DNA from: Oscillospiraceae bacterium
Lineage (GTDB): Bacteria > Bacillota > Clostridia > Oscillospirales > Acutalibacteraceae
DNA length: 64,000 nucleotides
Assembly (NCBI GenBank): GCA_003514385.1
Contig: DOQR01000009.1
Coordinates: 160,716-224,715, forward strand
Direction: 5' to 3'
Shown piece after piece: positions 51,372 to 63,721 of this stretch. Both the position numbers and the translations under genes were made by a program. The notes under the pieces are model-generated. The model had not been told where the DNA came from and ran no database searches. It saw only the letters and a program-made list of their open reading frames with translations. Numbering within the stretch: the stretch's first letter is position 1; every line of letters begins with the position of its first letter.

Positions 51372-52229
51372 CTATGCGGTCCTTTCACCGGGCGCTTTTA
51401 TCTCGCTGAGGTGCTCGTCCGCGCAGCGGCGACCCTCTTCGTAGAGCTTTTCGAGGGCGGCGGGCTCGCGGGTCAGCGTGTTCACGCCGTAGCAGTCCTG
51501 CGGAGCTAAGATAATCACTTTGCCCTGCTCCTGAAGCTTTATCGCCTCTTCGAGCTGGCGGTTGTATACCTCGTGCCTTACGGCAAGGCGGTCGAAAACT
51601 TTCGGATATTTTTTCAGCGCGGCTTTGATTATCGGCATATGCTTCTGCGGCGATTTGCGGTAATCAATGGGCTTCGAGATGACAACTATAACTTTGTCGC
51701 AGCCCATGTCGAACGCTTTCTGAAAGGGGATAGGGTCGGAGATCCCGCCGTCGAAGCAGTCCTTGCCGTCGATAACTATCGGCTTGCACACTGCGGGCAG
51801 GCAGCAGGAGGCTTTTATGACCGTCAGGTCGTCGCGCTTTATGCTGCTTTTAGGGAAGTATATCGGCTCTCCCGTCTCGCCGTCGGTGACTACGGTTATG
51901 AAATCCGTGAGGTTCGCTGTAAAAGCATCATAGTTCAGCGGATCTTCGCCGTCGGAGTTTGAAATGGTGGAGTAAATATAATCAAGTCCGATATACGAGC
52001 CGCTGTGTATGAAATTGTCGAAGCTCATATACTGCTTGCGCTGAGCGTAGTTCACATAAAAACGCTTGACTCGGTCATGGTGTCCGGCGGCATAAGAGAT
52101 GAGATTCGCGCTGCCCGCCGAGACGCCTATGCACAGGTCGAAGTTTATTCCCTCTTCAATAAAACGGTCATAAATGCCTGCGGAAAAAACTCCGCGCATT
52201 CCGCCGCCGACATCAACAATACCGGTCAT
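51372..52229 (-). CDS. patatin-like phospholipase
   Basis: The 285-residue product has the patatin catalytic set: oxyanion hole GGGMRGVFSAG at the N-terminus, nucleophile in CIGVSAGSANL (Ser38), and the Asp in CFDGGISDPIPF, giving a Ser-Asp dyad. Patatins cleave acyl esters of lipids. There is no signal peptide, so it is cytoplasmic. The ATG at 52229 has GGAGG upstream. It lies immediately before the rpoB leader, in the opposite direction. Confidence 0.88.
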   Translation of the reverse strand: MTGIVDVGGGMRGVFSAGIYDRFIEEGINFDLCIGVSAGSANLISYAAGHHDRVKRFYVNYAQRKQYMSFDNFIHSGSYIGLDYIYSTISNSDGEDPLNYDAFTANLTDFITVVTDGETGEPIYFPKSSIKRDDLTVIKASCCLPAVCKPIVIDGKDCFDGGISDPIPFQKAFDMGCDKVIVVISKPIDYRKSPQKHMPIIKAALKKYPKVFDRLAVRHEVYNRQLEEAIKLQEQGKVIILAPQDCYGVNTLTREPAALEKLYEEGRRCADEHLSEIKAPGERTA

Positions 52230-52483
52230 GCTCTTCCTCCGTAAACGCATTGAAAATTTTGAGTATTATAACACACGCGCCGGCATAAGTCAAAACCGGC
52301 ACGGGATATTATCGACGGATTTTCGGCTGAATATGCACCTGCTTTTGCTTATATAATACCTTATATTTAGCCGACAGGCGGTCAAAATTGCATAAATTCA
52401 GCGCCGATAAGAGCTAAGAGAGCGGGATTGTGACGGATATTGTAAAAAGTTTGAAATTACTCTGAAAAATGGCACTCTTGCTC
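52230..52483. other. non-coding stretch upstream of the rpoB promoter
   Basis: No coding frame, no hairpin and no promoter I can defend. It must contain the patatin promoter on the minus strand. Confidence 0.4.
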
Positions 52484-52512
52484 TTGACAAAGCGGGCTTC
52501 ATAGTATAAAAT
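52484..52512 (+). promoter_or_regulatory. sigma-A promoter of rpoB-rpoC
   Basis: TTGACA (52484-52489), 17-bp spacer, TAAAAT (52507-52512), giving a leader of about 230 nt before rpoB. Confidence 0.8.
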
Positions 52513-52532
52513 GTAAAACTGCACAATTATAA

Positions 52533-52740
52533 TGGAGCGTTGTGTGCCCGGCCTTTTCGGCTAAGGGCTTGTTATAGCTTTCCCGAAACGCGGAAAACCG
52601 CTTCATTATTGCATTTCAACGCTCTTCAAAAGAGCTTGCGCGAGCCGTCAATTGACAAAAGTGTATAGCCCCGAAAAAAATGGGATATCTGCTTCTGTCA
52701 ATTGATGGTGATAACACGAAACGGATGAAAAAAGAACGGA
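52533..52740 (+). promoter_or_regulatory. structured rpoB 5' leader with alternative helices
   Basis: GAGCGTTG (52535-52542) and CAACGCTC (52617-52624) close a multi-branched structure holding GCCCGGCC/GGCTaaGGGC (52546-52568) and GCGG-AAAA-CCGC (52590-52601). The GCTC at 52621-52624 is also the left arm of GCTCTT-CAA-AAGAGC (52621-52635), so the two pairings exclude each other. Further on, CCGTCAATTGACA (52645-52657) and TGTCAATTGATGG (52696-52708) can form a 13-bp helix with one G-U pair. There is no T run, so if it regulates it is not by a simple terminator. I could not assign it to a known leader family. Confidence 0.6.
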
Positions 52741-52752
52741 GTGAATTGGCCT

Positions 52753-55700
52753 ATGCTGAATGTTAAGCCCGTCAAAAAAGGAACGACCACGCGCATGAGC
52801 TTCGGCAAGATCGAAGAAGTCATGGAGATGCCCAATCTCATCGAGGTTCAGAAGAACTCGTACAAATGGTTTCTCGACACCGGACTCAAGGAGGTGTTCC
52901 GCGATATAGCGGAAATCACCGACTACACCGGCAACTGGGTGCTGACCTTTATAGACTATCGCATTGACGAGAAGACTAAACACACCGTGCAGGAGTGCAA
53001 GGAGCGCGACGCTACCTATGCAGCCCCCATGCGCGTCACTGTGCGTCTGCTCAACAAGGAGACGGGTGCAATAAAGGAGTCCGAGGTTTTTATGGGTGAG
53101 TTCCCCATCATGACCGACAGCGGCACCTTTGTTATCAACGGCGCAGAGAGAGTCATCGTCTCCCAGCTCGTCCGTTCGCCGGGCGTATATTTCGATATGA
53201 CCCACGACAAGACCGGTATCGAGCTGTTCTCAAGCACAATCAACCCCAACCGCGGCGCATGGCTTGAGTATGAGACGGACATAAACGATGTCTATTATGT
53301 AAGAATAGACAAGAACAGAAAGATATTCATAACCACTTTCATCAGAGCACTCGGACTCGGTACGGACGATGAGATCCGCGAGTTCTTCGGCAACGATGAG
53401 AGAATCGAAGCCACCATCGAGAGAGACGAGACGAAGAACCAGGGCGAAGCGCTCATGGAAGTCTTCAAGCGTCTGCGTCCCGGCGAGCCCGTTACCCTTG
53501 AGTCCGCCCAGCAGCTGCTCGACAATCTCTTCTTCGATCCGCGCAGATACGATATCTCGCGCGTCGGCAGATACAAATATAATAAGAAGCTCGCCATTGC
53601 CGCCCGCCTTGCAGGCTGCAAGCTTGCCGAGCCCGTTATCGCTCCGCTGACCGGCGAGATTCTTGCCGAGGCAGGCGAGGTCGTTACCAAGGCGAAGGCT
53701 AAGGAGATCGAGCGCGCAGGCGTTATGGTCGCCGTCGCCGATGTTGAGGGCAAGAAGGTCAAGATCATCTCCAACGGCATGGTCGATCCCATGGACTATG
53801 TGCCCGAGGGAGTGACCAAGGAAGAGCTTCTTGAAGCCGGCATCAACGAAAAGGTTCGCTTCCAGATAATCACCGAGATAGTCGACGAGTGCGGCGACGA
53901 CAAAGAGGCTCTTCTTGAGCAGCTCAGACTCCGCCACGACGACCTTATCCCGAACCACATTATAATCGACGATATCTTCTCTTCGATAAACTATATCAAC
54001 TGCCTTGCGAACAAGATAGGCACAACGGACGACATCGACCACCTCGGCAACAGACGTATCCGCTGCGTGGGCGAGCTGCTCCAGAATCAGTTCAGAATCG
54101 GTCTGTCGAGAATGGAGAGAGTTGTCCGCGAGAGAATGACCCTCCAGGCTCAGGAGAAGGAGGAGAACATCACTCCTCAGGCTCTTATCAACATCCGTCC
54201 TGTCATGATGGCGATAAAGGAGTTCTTCGGCTCCTCCCCGCTGTCGCAGTTCATGGATCAGATCAACCCCCTTGCAGAGCTGACTCATAAGCGCCGTCTT
54301 TCCGCCCTCGGTCCCGGCGGTCTTTCAAGAGACCGTGCAGGATTCGAAGTCCGAGACGTTCACTACTCGCATTATGGCAGAATGTGCCCCATCGAGACTC
54401 CCGAAGGTTCCAACGTCGGACTTATCTCCTACCTTGCAACTTTCGCGCGCATAAATGAATACGGCTTCATCGAGGCTCCGTTCAGAAAGGTCGACAAGGC
54501 CACCGGTCGCGTCACCGACGAAGTTGAGTATATGACAGCCGATGTCGAGGACGACTACATTGTCGCCCAGGCGAACGAGCCGCTCGACGAGAACGGAATG
54601 TTCGTCCATGAGAGAGTCAACGCAAGACACAGGGACGGCTTCCTTGAGATCGACCGCATGAAGGTCGACTACATGGATGTCTCCCCGAAGATGGTCGTCT
54701 CCGTCGCAACCTCGATGATTCCGTTCCTCGAGAACGACGACGCAAACCGAGCCCTCATGGGATCGAACATGCAGAAGCAGGCGGTTCCGCTGCTCAAGAC
54801 CGAGAGCCCGATCGTCGGCACCGGTATGGAATATAAAGCGGCTGTCGACTCCGGCGTTGTCGTGCTTGCAAAACATTCCGGCCGCGTCACAAAGGTCGAC
54901 GCCGAGCAGATTGAGATTCTCAGCGACGAGAACATTCTCGACCATTACGATATAATCAAGTTCATGCGCTCCAACCAGGGCACATGCGTCAACCAGCGCC
55001 CGATAGTCACCCTCAACCAGCGCGTTGAAAAGGGCGACGTCATAGCCGACGGTCCCGCAACGGATCACGGCGAGATATCCCTCGGCAAGAACGCCCTTGT
55101 CGGCTTCATGACCTGGGAAGGCTACAACTACGAGGACGCGGTTCTTATCAACGAAAAGATGGTTCGCAACGATGTCTACACCTCGATTCACATCGAGAAG
55201 CACGAGATCGAAGCGAGAGATACAAAGCTCGGACCCGAGGAGATCACAAGGGATATCCCGAATGTCTCCGACGATCTTCTGAGCAACCTTGACGAGCGCG
55301 GCATAATCCGCGTCGGCGCCGAAGTTCACTCCGGCGACATCCTTGTCGGTAAGGTAACGCCCAAGGGCGAGACCGAGCTGACCGCAGAAGAGAGACTGCT
55401 CCGCGCCATATTCGGCGAGAAGGCGAAAGAGGTCAGAGACACCTCCCTCAAGGTCTCCCACGGCGAATACGGCATCGTCGTCAAGGTCGAAGAGTTCACC
55501 CGCGAGAACAGCGATGAGCTCGCACCCGGCGTAAACAAGGTCGTCCGCTGCTATATCGCCCAGAAGCGTAAGCTTTCCGTCGGCGATAAGATGGCAGGCC
55601 GCCACGGTAACAAGGGTGTTGTTTCAAGAATACTTTCTCAGGAGGATATGCCCTTCCTTCCGGACGGCACGCCGCTCGATATCGTGCTCAACCCCCTGGG

Positions 55701-56526
55701 CGTTCCCTCCCGAATGAATATCGGTCAGGTGCTCGAAGTGCATCTCGGCTTCGCCGCGAAGCATCTGGGCTACAAGGTCGAGACTCCCGTCTTCGACGGC
55801 GCGCACGAGGATGATATCCGCGAAGCGCTCAAGCAGGCAGGACTCAGAGAGGACGGCAAGACGATACTTTACGACGGACGTACCGGCAGACAGTTCGATA
55901 ACCCCGTCACCGTCGGCGTCATGTATTACCTCAAGCTGTTCCACCTTGTTGACGATAAGATTCACGCACGTTCCACCGGCCCGTACTCGCTCGTTACGCA
56001 GCAGCCCCTCGGCGGTAAAGCCCAGTTCGGCGGCCAGCGTTTCGGTGAGATGGAAGTCTGGGCTCTCGAGGCTTACGGCGCTGCCTATACCCTCCAGGAG
56101 ATACTGACAGTCAAGTCCGACGATGTTGTCGGCCGTGTCAAGACCTACGAGGCAATAGTCAAGGGCAACAACGTTCCCAAGCCCGGCATTCCCGAGTCGT
56201 TCAAGGTTCTCGTCAAAGAGCTTCAGTCCCTCTGCCTTGATGTCAGCGTTCTTGACGCGGACGGCGAGGAGATTGACCTCAAGCAGACCGACGAGGAACT
56301 CGGATTTGCACCTTCAGACGATAAGGCATTCTCCTCCGTCAACGACGCCGGCACTGCAGGCGGCTACGGCACGGAAAACGAAGAGGGCGATATCTTCAAT
56401 GTCGGCTCCGGCGAGGACGACGATGACAGCGCCGATTTCGCAGACGATGCCGAGGGCGAAGATGACTACTATGACGGCGACATCTTCTCCGACAGCGAAG
56501 GCGAGCTTGACGACTACGACGACTGA
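52753..56526 (+). CDS. rpoB: RNA polymerase beta subunit
   Basis: The 1257-residue chain starts [20 protein letters not shown] and [15 protein letters not shown], typical of Clostridial RpoB. The rifampicin region carries [52 protein letters not shown] follows, then the [26 protein letters not shown] and [19 protein letters not shown] blocks. The GTG at 52741 abuts the GGA site; the ATG at 52753 is chosen. After the conserved end (about residue 1160) an unusual acidic tail of about 80 residues runs to DDYDD. It is the first gene of the rpo transcript. Confidence 0.97.
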   Translation: MLNVKPVKKGTTTRMSFGKIEEVMEMPNLIEVQKNSYKWFLDTGLKEVFRDIAEITDYTGNWVLTFIDYRIDEKTKHTVQECKERDATYAAPMRVTVRLLNKETGAIKESEVFMGEFPIMTDSGTFVINGAERVIVSQLVRSPGVYFDMTHDKTGIELFSSTINPNRGAWLEYETDINDVYYVRIDKNRKIFITTFIRALGLGTDDEIREFFGNDERIEATIERDETKNQGEALMEVFKRLRPGEPVTLESAQQLLDNLFFDPRRYDISRVGRYKYNKKLAIAARLAGCKLAEPVIAPLTGEILAEAGEVVTKAKAKEIERAGVMVAVADVEGKKVKIISNGMVDPMDYVPEGVTKEELLEAGINEKVRFQIITEIVDECGDDKEALLEQLRLRHDDLIPNHIIIDDIFSSINYINCLANKIGTTDDIDHLGNRRIRCVGELLQNQFRIGLSRMERVVRERMTLQAQEKEENITPQALINIRPVMMAIKEFFGSSPLSQFMDQINPLAELTHKRRLSALGPGGLSRDRAGFEVRDVHYSHYGRMCPIETPEGSNVGLISYLATFARINEYGFIEAPFRKVDKATGRVTDEVEYMTADVEDDYIVAQANEPLDENGMFVHERVNARHRDGFLEIDRMKVDYMDVSPKMVVSVATSMIPFLENDDANRALMGSNMQKQAVPLLKTESPIVGTGMEYKAAVDSGVVVLAKHSGRVTKVDAEQIEILSDENILDHYDIIKFMRSNQGTCVNQRPIVTLNQRVEKGDVIADGPATDHGEISLGKNALVGFMTWEGYNYEDAVLINEKMVRNDVYTSIHIEKHEIEARDTKLGPEEITRDIPNVSDDLLSNLDERGIIRVGAEVHSGDILVGKVTPKGETELTAEERLLRAIFGEKAKEVRDTSLKVSHGEYGIVVKVEEFTRENSDELAPGVNKVVRCYIAQKRKLSVGDKMAGRHGNKGVVSRILSQEDMPFLPDGTPLDIVLNPLGVPSRMNIGQVLEVHLGFAAKHLGYKVETPVFDGAHEDDIREALKQAGLREDGKTILYDGRTGRQFDNPVTVGVMYYLKLFHLVDDKIHARSTGPYSLVTQQPLGGKAQFGGQRFGEMEVWALEAYGAAYTLQEILTVKSDDVVGRVKTYEAIVKGNNVPKPGIPESFKVLVKELQSLCLDVSVLDADGEEIDLKQTDEELGFAPSDDKAFSSVNDAGTAGGYGTENEEGDIFNVGSGEDDDDSADFADDAEGEDDYYDGDIFSDSEGELDDYDD

Positions 56527-56571
56527 GAACAGTCACCTTAAAAATATATTTTAAAAAGGGGCAGTCAACGG

Positions 56572-59500
56572 ATGGAAAACAATACCTTTGAATCCATAAA
56601 AATAGGTCTTGCGTCTCCCGATAAGATCAGAAGCTGGTCTTACGGCGAGGTCAAGAAGCCCGAAACCATCAATTACCGCACACTCAAGCCCGAAAAGGAC
56701 GGACTGTTCTGCGAAAGGATATTCGGACCCCAGAAGGACTGGGAGTGCCACTGCGGCAAATATAAAAGAATCCGCTACAAGGGCAAGATATGTGAACGCT
56801 GCGGCGTTGAGATAACCCGCTCCAAGGTTCGCCGCGAGAGAATGGGTCACATTGAGCTTGCGGCTCCCGTCTCCCACATCTGGTATTTCAAGGGAATACC
56901 CTCAAGAATGGGTCTTATCCTCGATATATCGCCGCGCAACCTTGAGAAAGTTCTCTACTTTGCGATGCATATCGTTATCGATCCCGGTACAACGGATCTT
57001 AAAAAGTATCAGGTTCTCGACGAGAAGGATTACGACGAGTACCGCCTGATGTATGAGGACGATTTCAGGGCAGGCATGGGCGCCGAGGCTATCAAGGAGC
57101 TTCTTGCCGAGATCGACCTCGACCAGCTCTCCGCGCAGCTGCGCGAGGAGATAGAGAAAGCAAGCGGTCAGAAGAAGGCTAAGGCTCTCAAACGCCTTGA
57201 GGTTGTCGAGGCGTTCAGACAGAGCGGCAACAGGCCCGAGTGGATGATCCTCGACGTGCTTCCGGTTATTCCGCCGGAGCTTCGTCCCATGGTTCAGCTC
57301 GAGGGCGGACGCTTTGCAACGAGCGACCTCAACGATCTTTACCGCCGCGTTATCAACAGAAACAACCGTCTGCGCAAGCTCCTTGAGCTCGGCGCACCCG
57401 AGATAATAGTCCGCAACGAGAAGCGTATGCTTCAGGAAGCTGTCGATGCTCTTATCGACAACGGCCGCCGCGGCAGACCCGTAACCGGTCCGAACAACAG
57501 AGCGCTCAAGTCGCTCTCCGATATGCTTAAAGGTAAGCAGGGACGTTTCAGACAGAACCTGCTCGGTAAGCGTGTTGACTATTCCGGACGTTCGGTTATC
57601 GTCGTCGGTCCTGAGCTGAAGATCTATCAGTGCGGTCTGCCGACCGAGATGGCTCTTGAGCTGTTCAAGCCCTTCGTTATGAAGAGACTTGTCCAGACCG
57701 GCAAGGCGAACAACGTCAAGTCCGCAAGAAAGATGGTCGAGCGCCAGAATCCCGTTGTCTGGGATGCTCTCGAAGTGGTTATCAAGGATCACCCCGTGCT
57801 CCTTAACCGCGCTCCCACACTTCACAGACTCGGTATCCAGGCTTTCGAGCCCATCCTTGTCGAGGGCAGAGCTATCAAGCTTCATCCCCTCGTTTGTACC
57901 GCATTCAACGCCGACTTCGACGGAGACCAGATGGCAGTTCACGTTCCGCTTTCTGCGGAGGCTCAGGCTGAGGCGCGCTTCCTTATGCTCGCCGCCAACA
58001 ACCTCCTCAAGCCCTCCGACGGACGCCCGGTCACCGTTCCCACGCAGGACATGGTCCTCGGCTCCTATTACCTCACCCTTGAAAAGCCCGGTGAGCCCGG
58101 CGAGGGCAAGGTGTTCAGAGATGTCGATGAGGCCACCATGGCTTACGACGACGGCACCATCGGACTCCATGCGAGAATCAAGATCCGCATGACCAAGGAG
58201 ATAGACGGCAAACCCGTCAGAAAGCTCGTCTCCACTACCATGGGACGCGTTATCTTCAACGGACCTATCCCGCAGGATCTCGGTTTTGTTGACAGAAGCG
58301 ATCCGGAGAACGACTTCAAGCTTGAGGTCGATTTCCTCGTCAATAAAAAGAAACTCGGCGAAATTATCGATAGATGCATCAAGATTCACGGCACCTCGAT
58401 AGCAGCCGATATGCTTGATAAGATTAAGGCTCAGGGCTACAAGTACTCGACCCGAAGCGGTATCACCGTCGCTGTCTGCGACGCCACCATACCGCCGCGT
58501 AAGGGCGAACTCATTGCCGACGCCGAGAAGGACGTCGCCGAGATCATGGACAACTATGAGAACGGTCTTCTCTCCGATGAGGAGCGCACGAACATGGTCA
58601 TTGAGACCTGGGAAGACTGCACAAAGAGAGTTGCCGCAGAACTCAAGGCGAACTTCGATCCCTACAACCCGATCAACATGATGCTTGACTCCGGTGCGCG
58701 AGGCAACGACAGCCAGCTGCGTCAGCTTGCAGGTATGCGCGGACTTATCGCGAATACGGCAGGTAAGACGATTGAAATCCCCATCAGAGCGAACTACCGT
58801 GAAGGTCTTAATATACTCGAATACTTCATTTCGTCGCGTGGTGCGCGTAAAGGTCTTGCCGATACCGCACTTCGTACCGCGGACTCGGGTTATCTTACCA
58901 GACGTCTTGTCGATGTCTCGCAGGATGTTATCATCCGCGAGGAGGACTGCGGCTGCACAGAGGGCTCGGATGTCTACGATATCTTCGACGGAAAGCGCCG
59001 CATAGTCAGCCTCACCGAGCGTCTTACCGGCCGCTATCTGCTCAACGACTTTGTCGATGAGGATACCGGCGAGCTTATCATGAGCAAGGATAAGATGATG
59101 AGCGAGGATGACGCAAAGCGCGTCGCCGACAAGGTATATGAGTACCACGATAAGAAGGTCGCCGCGGGCGAAGAGCCCGAGGACAGCCTTGCAAAGATAA
59201 AGATCCGTTCGCTGCTTACCTGTCAGTCCGAGCACGGCGTCTGCATCAAGTGCTACGGCGCGAACCTTGCAACCGGCGAGCCTGTTACGGTCGGTGAAGC
59301 AGTCGGTATCATCGCGGCTCAGTCGATAGGTGAGCCCGGTACACAGCTGACGATGAGAACGTTCCACACCGGCGGTGCGAAAGACCAGTCCGATATCACG
59401 GAAGGTCTTCCCAGAGTCGAGGAGCTGTTCGAAGCGAGAAAGCCCAAGAGCCTCGCTCTTATCAGTGAGATCTCCGGTACGGTTTCCGAGCGCGAGATCA

Positions 59501-60198
59501 AGAAGGTCAGAAACATCATCGTCACCGATCCCGAGACCCTCGAGGAGAAGGCGTATCCCATCCACTACGGTATGCGCGTCAAGGTTGAGCCCGGCGATCA
59601 CATCAACAAGGGCGACACCATCACCGAAGGTGCTCTCAACCCGCATGATATTCTCGCAGTTCTCGGCGTCGAGGCTGTTCACGATTACCTCATCCGCGAG
59701 GTTCAGAGAACCTACCGTATGCAGGGTGTTGACGTCAACGATAAGCACATCGAGGTCATCGTCCGTCAGATGATGAAGAAGGTCAAGATCACCGATCCCG
59801 GCGACACGACTTTCCTGCCCGGCGCTGTTGTTGACAAGCTCGAGTTCAAGGCGGAGAACGCACGCGTCGCCGCCAAGGCTCAGGAGACAGGCGAGGAGCT
59901 CGCAGAGGCTCAGTGCATGCCCGTGCTCATGGGTATCACAAAGGCTTCTCTTGCAACCGAGTCCTTCCTCTCGGCCGCATCCTTCCAGGAGACCACGAGA
60001 GTCCTCACCGATGCCGCCATCAAGGGCAAGAGCGATCCGCTGCTCGGTCTCAAGGAGAATGTCATCATCGGCAAGCTCCTGCCGTCGGGTACCGGCATGA
60101 AGTGCTACAGCGATGTTCAGGTGCTTCCCACTACGGGCATCTTCAGCGACCTTGCCGAGAAGCTCGAAGAGGCGGAGAACCAGGAAAAAGCAGAATAA
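56572..60198 (+). CDS. rpoC: RNA polymerase beta' subunit
   Basis: The 1208-residue product contains the N-terminal zinc ribbon ([20 protein letters not shown]), the [20 protein letters not shown] stretch, the catalytic [14 protein letters not shown] at about 446-459, the bridge/trigger-loop segments ([19 protein letters not shown]) and the second zinc site ([13 protein letters not shown]). It ends with the [11 protein letters not shown] region. It begins 45 bp after rpoB with GGGG before the ATG. No ribosomal L7Ae gene lies between it and rpsL, unlike in many Firmicutes. Confidence 0.98.
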   Translation: MENNTFESIKIGLASPDKIRSWSYGEVKKPETINYRTLKPEKDGLFCERIFGPQKDWECHCGKYKRIRYKGKICERCGVEITRSKVRRERMGHIELAAPVSHIWYFKGIPSRMGLILDISPRNLEKVLYFAMHIVIDPGTTDLKKYQVLDEKDYDEYRLMYEDDFRAGMGAEAIKELLAEIDLDQLSAQLREEIEKASGQKKAKALKRLEVVEAFRQSGNRPEWMILDVLPVIPPELRPMVQLEGGRFATSDLNDLYRRVINRNNRLRKLLELGAPEIIVRNEKRMLQEAVDALIDNGRRGRPVTGPNNRALKSLSDMLKGKQGRFRQNLLGKRVDYSGRSVIVVGPELKIYQCGLPTEMALELFKPFVMKRLVQTGKANNVKSARKMVERQNPVVWDALEVVIKDHPVLLNRAPTLHRLGIQAFEPILVEGRAIKLHPLVCTAFNADFDGDQMAVHVPLSAEAQAEARFLMLAANNLLKPSDGRPVTVPTQDMVLGSYYLTLEKPGEPGEGKVFRDVDEATMAYDDGTIGLHARIKIRMTKEIDGKPVRKLVSTTMGRVIFNGPIPQDLGFVDRSDPENDFKLEVDFLVNKKKLGEIIDRCIKIHGTSIAADMLDKIKAQGYKYSTRSGITVAVCDATIPPRKGELIADAEKDVAEIMDNYENGLLSDEERTNMVIETWEDCTKRVAAELKANFDPYNPINMMLDSGARGNDSQLRQLAGMRGLIANTAGKTIEIPIRANYREGLNILEYFISSRGARKGLADTALRTADSGYLTRRLVDVSQDVIIREEDCGCTEGSDVYDIFDGKRRIVSLTERLTGRYLLNDFVDEDTGELIMSKDKMMSEDDAKRVADKVYEYHDKKVAAGEEPEDSLAKIKIRSLLTCQSEHGVCIKCYGANLATGEPVTVGEAVGIIAAQSIGEPGTQLTMRTFHTGGAKDQSDITEGLPRVEELFEARKPKSLALISEISGTVSEREIKKVRNIIVTDPETLEEKAYPIHYGMRVKVEPGDHINKGDTITEGALNPHDILAVLGVEAVHDYLIREVQRTYRMQGVDVNDKHIEVIVRQMMKKVKITDPGDTTFLPGAVVDKLEFKAENARVAAKAQETGEELAEAQCMPVLMGITKASLATESFLSAASFQETTRVLTDAAIKGKSDPLLGLKENVIIGKLLPSGTGMKCYSDVQVLPTTGIFSDLAEKLEEAENQEKAE

Positions 60199-60212
60199 TA
60201 AACAACCATCGA

Positions 60213-60246
60213 GCCGGAGTCTGCCGCTTTTGCGGGGGACTCCGGC
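60213..60246 (+). terminator. hairpin after rpoC, terminator uncertain
   Basis: GCCGGAGTC (60213-60221) pairs with GACTCCGGC (60238-60246), with an inner CCGC/GCGG helix. It lacks a T run. A new promoter follows at 60342, so partial read-through is plausible. Confidence 0.5.
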
Positions 60247-60341
60247 AGCGGTGACTATAAAGAGATGCGTTTATTGGACAAAAATCATATATAATGCCCC
60301 GATAAACGCCGAATATTTTGTCATTTGACGAACCGAAAAGG

Positions 60342-60370
60342 TTGACAAACAGAACCTTCAGCGGTATAAT
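60342..60370 (+). promoter_or_regulatory. sigma-A promoter of rpsL-rpsG-fusA
   Basis: TTGACA (60342-60347), 17-bp spacer, TATAAT (60365-60370). Confidence 0.85.
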
Positions 60371-60455
60371 TTTAAATTGTGATGTCTTGTGTTTTGGGAT
60401 AATTATGCCCGAAGCGCGGATTTCATATATAAATCTTAGAAAGGAGATGTACTGC

Positions 60456-60878
60456 TTGCCAACGTTTAATCAGCTTGTGAGAAACGGAAGAGAAACTCTT
60501 GAGAAGAAACCCAAAGCCCCCGCGCTTTTGAAGGGTCTCAACTCCAAGAAAAATATCATGACCGACACTGCTTCTCCGCAGAAGCGCGGTGTTTGCACTG
60601 CGGTTAAGACCACCACCCCCAAGAAGCCCAACTCGGCTCTTAGAAAGATCGCCAGAGTTCGTCTTTCCAACGGCATCGAGGTTTCGGCTTATATCCCGGG
60701 CGTCGGTCATAACCTTCAGGAGCACTCGGTTGTTCTCATCCGCGGCGGCCGTGTTAAGGACCTTCCCGGTGTGCGTTACCACATCATCCGCGGAACGCTC
60801 GATACACAGGGCGTCAACGGCAGAATGCAGGCCCGTTCCAAGTACGGTGCTAAGCGTCCGAAGGCTGCCAAAAAGTAA
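60456..60878 (+). CDS. rpsL: 30S ribosomal protein S12
   Basis: S12 sits at the decoding centre and is the streptomycin-resistance protein. The 140-residue product (M)[12 protein letters not shown] has the Gram-positive N-terminal insert ([20 protein letters not shown]), the decoding loop [13 protein letters not shown] with Lys residues at about 56-57, and [20 protein letters not shown]. The start is TTG at 60456, nine bases after AAGGAG; the preceding ATG (MYC...) touches the site and would add three residues not found in S12. Confidence 0.94.
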   Translation: MPTFNQLVRNGRETLEKKPKAPALLKGLNSKKNIMTDTASPQKRGVCTAVKTTTPKKPNSALRKIARVRLSNGIEVSAYIPGVGHNLQEHSVVLIRGGRVKDLPGVRYHIIRGTLDTQGVNGRMQARSKYGAKRPKAAKK

Positions 60879-60951
60879 TTCCGCATGACGCGGAAAGCTT
60901 AAGAGACAGAATCTTCTTGCAGGTGATTACTCCAATGCGAGAGTGCATTGA

Positions 60952-61503
<552 letters not shown>

Positions 61504-61554
61504 TTTCACCTATATATTTTGCTATTCGCACAAAGGCGAGATACGGAGGTTTTT

Positions 61555-63621
61555 ATGCCGAGAGAGGTTTCACTGGAAAAGACCAGGAATATCGGAATCA
61601 TGGCGCATATTGACGCAGGCAAAACCACCACAACGGAGCGTATCCTGTTCTACACAGGAAAGACCCACAAACTCGGCGAAGTGCATGATGGTGCTGCGAC
61701 AATGGACTGGATGGAGCAGGAGCAGGAGAGAGGTATAACAATCACCTCCGCTGCGACTACCTGCTTCTGGAAGAACCACCGAATCAACATCATCGACACT
61801 CCCGGCCACGTGGACTTCACCGTTGAGGTTGAGCGTTCTCTGCGCGTTCTGGACGGTTCTGTTACCGTTCTTTGCGCAAAGGGCGGCGTTGAGCCCCAGT
61901 CCGAAACCGTCTGGAGACAGGCGGACAAGTATCAGGTTCCGAGAATGGTCTATGTTAACAAGATGGACATTATGGGAGCTAACTTCTATAATGTTATAGA
62001 CATGATGAAGGAGCGCCTGAAGTGTAACGCAGTTCCGATTCAGCTCCCCATAGGCGCGGAAGCTGACTTCAAGGGAATCATCGACCTTGTTCAGATGCAG
62101 GCTGATGTCTACTATGATGACAAGGGTCTCGACGTCAGAGTCGAGGATATTCCCGAGAACATGAAGGAACTTGCACAGAAGTATCATGATGAGCTCGTTG
62201 AGCACGTCGCCGAACAGGACGACGAGCTGCTCGAGAAGTATCTCGGCGGCGAGGAGCTCACCATTGATGAGATAAAGACCTGCATCCGCAAGTCTACTAT
62301 CGCCAATAAGATGGTTCCCGTATGCTGCGGTACTTCTTACCGCAACAAGGGTGTTCAGCAGCTGCTTGACGCTATTGTTGATTACATGCCCGCTCCGACG
62401 GATGTCCCGTCGATAAAGGGCACGAACCCCGAGACCGGTGAAGAGGAGTTCCGTCATTCTTCGGATTCCGAGCCGTTCGCAGCTCTTGCTTTCAAGATCG
62501 CGACCGATCCCTTCGTCGGTAAGCTCTGCTTCTTCAGAGTTTATTCGGGCACAGTCACCACCGGCAGCACTGTTTACAATGCTACCAAGGACTGCAACGA
62601 GCGTCTGGGAAGAATCCTGCAGATGCACTCCAACCACAGAAAGGATATCGACTGCGTTTACGCCGGAGATATCGCTGCTACTATCGGTCTTAAGAACACC
62701 ACTACCGGCGACACGCTCTGCGACGCCAAGGCTCCGATAATCCTTGAGTCCATGGAGTTCCCCGATCCCGTTATCAGGGTCGCTATCGAGCCCAAGACCA
62801 AGGCAGGCCAGGAGAAGATGGCTATCGCGCTTGCAAAGCTCGCCGAAGAGGATCCGACCTTCAAGTGCTATACTGATGAAGAGACGGGTCAGACCATCAT
62901 CGCCGGCATGGGCGAGCTTCACCTTGAGATAATCGTTGACAGACTTCTTCGTGAGTTCAAGGTCGAGGCTAATGTCGGTAAACCCCAGGTCGCATACCGC
63001 GAGACCATCACCAAACCCGCAGAGAGCGATACCAAGTATTCGCGTCAGTCGGGCGGCCGCGGACAGTACGGTCACGTCAAGATCCGCATCGAGCCCAACC
63101 CCGAGAAGGGTTATGAGTTCGTCAACGAGGTCGTCGGCGGCGCTATCCCGAAGGAATATATCGGACCTGCAGAGGCCGGTATCAAGGGTGCAATGCAGTC
63201 GGGCGTTCTCGCAGGCTTCAACGTTGTTGACGTCAAGGTCACTCTTTACGATGGATCTTATCACGAGGTCGACTCCTCCGAAATGGCGTTCAAGATCGCC
63301 GGTTCTATGGCGTTCAAGGATGCGATGAAGAAGGCAGCTCCCGTGCTCATGGAGCCCATCATGAAGGTCGCCATTATCGTCCCCGAGGACTATATGGGCG
63401 ATGTTATCGGCGATGTCAACTCCCGCCGCGGACAGATCGAAGGCACCGAGATGCGTACGGGCGCAGTGCAGATCAATGCATTCATCCCGCTGTCGAACAT
63501 GTTCGGCTACGCTACCACCCTTCGTTCCAAGACGCAGGGACGCGGTCAGTATGTCATGGAGCCCAGCCACTACGCCGAGGTTCCGAAGTCCATTGCTGAG
63601 ACTGTCATCAAGGACAAGTAA
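61555..63621 (+). CDS. fusA: elongation factor G
   Basis: EF-G drives translocation using GTP. The 688-residue product has G1 [15 protein letters not shown] at 17-31, [14 protein letters not shown], the G3 DTPGHVDFT, and [13 protein letters not shown] (G4). [15 protein letters not shown] follows in domain IV, and the family ending includes [14 protein letters not shown]. The ATG at 61555 has ACGGAGG upstream. It is part of the rpsL-rpsG-fusA transcript, with tuf next. Confidence 0.98.
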   Translation: MPREVSLEKTRNIGIMAHIDAGKTTTTERILFYTGKTHKLGEVHDGAATMDWMEQEQERGITITSAATTCFWKNHRINIIDTPGHVDFTVEVERSLRVLDGSVTVLCAKGGVEPQSETVWRQADKYQVPRMVYVNKMDIMGANFYNVIDMMKERLKCNAVPIQLPIGAEADFKGIIDLVQMQADVYYDDKGLDVRVEDIPENMKELAQKYHDELVEHVAEQDDELLEKYLGGEELTIDEIKTCIRKSTIANKMVPVCCGTSYRNKGVQQLLDAIVDYMPAPTDVPSIKGTNPETGEEEFRHSSDSEPFAALAFKIATDPFVGKLCFFRVYSGTVTTGSTVYNATKDCNERLGRILQMHSNHRKDIDCVYAGDIAATIGLKNTTTGDTLCDAKAPIILESMEFPDPVIRVAIEPKTKAGQEKMAIALAKLAEEDPTFKCYTDEETGQTIIAGMGELHLEIIVDRLLREFKVEANVGKPQVAYRETITKPAESDTKYSRQSGGRGQYGHVKIRIEPNPEKGYEFVNEVVGGAIPKEYIGPAEAGIKGAMQSGVLAGFNVVDVKVTLYDGSYHEVDSSEMAFKIAGSMAFKDAMKKAAPVLMEPIMKVAIIVPEDYMGDVIGDVNSRRGQIEGTEMRTGAVQINAFIPLSNMFGYATTLRSKTQGRGQYVMEPSHYAEVPKSIAETVIKDK

Positions 63622-63635
63622 TTTTTAAAAAGCAC

Positions 63636-63664
63636 TTGAATTTTCAGGTGTAAATTGATAGAAT
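63636..63664 (+). promoter_or_regulatory. probable promoter of tuf
   Basis: TTGAAT (63636-63641), 17-bp spacer, TAGAAT (63659-63664), 58 bp before the tuf start, so tuf may be transcribed alone as well as from the rpsL promoter. Confidence 0.65.
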
Positions 63665-63721
63665 AGTTTTATGCTGATGCATGAGACAATTATTTAACCA
63701 ATTAAAGGGAGGAAATTCCAA

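Noticed and set aside
56902..59748. 948-codon open frame on the minus strand inside rpoC
   Set aside because: It lies wholly antisense to rpoC, has no ribosome-binding site and no family features; GC-rich codon bias alone produces such frames. The same applies to 61570-63570 (fusA) and 54325-55605 (rpoB).
60318..60455. Extended N-terminus of S12 (46 codons)
   Set aside because: It covers the promoter and a leader of about 80 nt; no S12 has such a part, and the ribosome-binding site points to TTG 60456.
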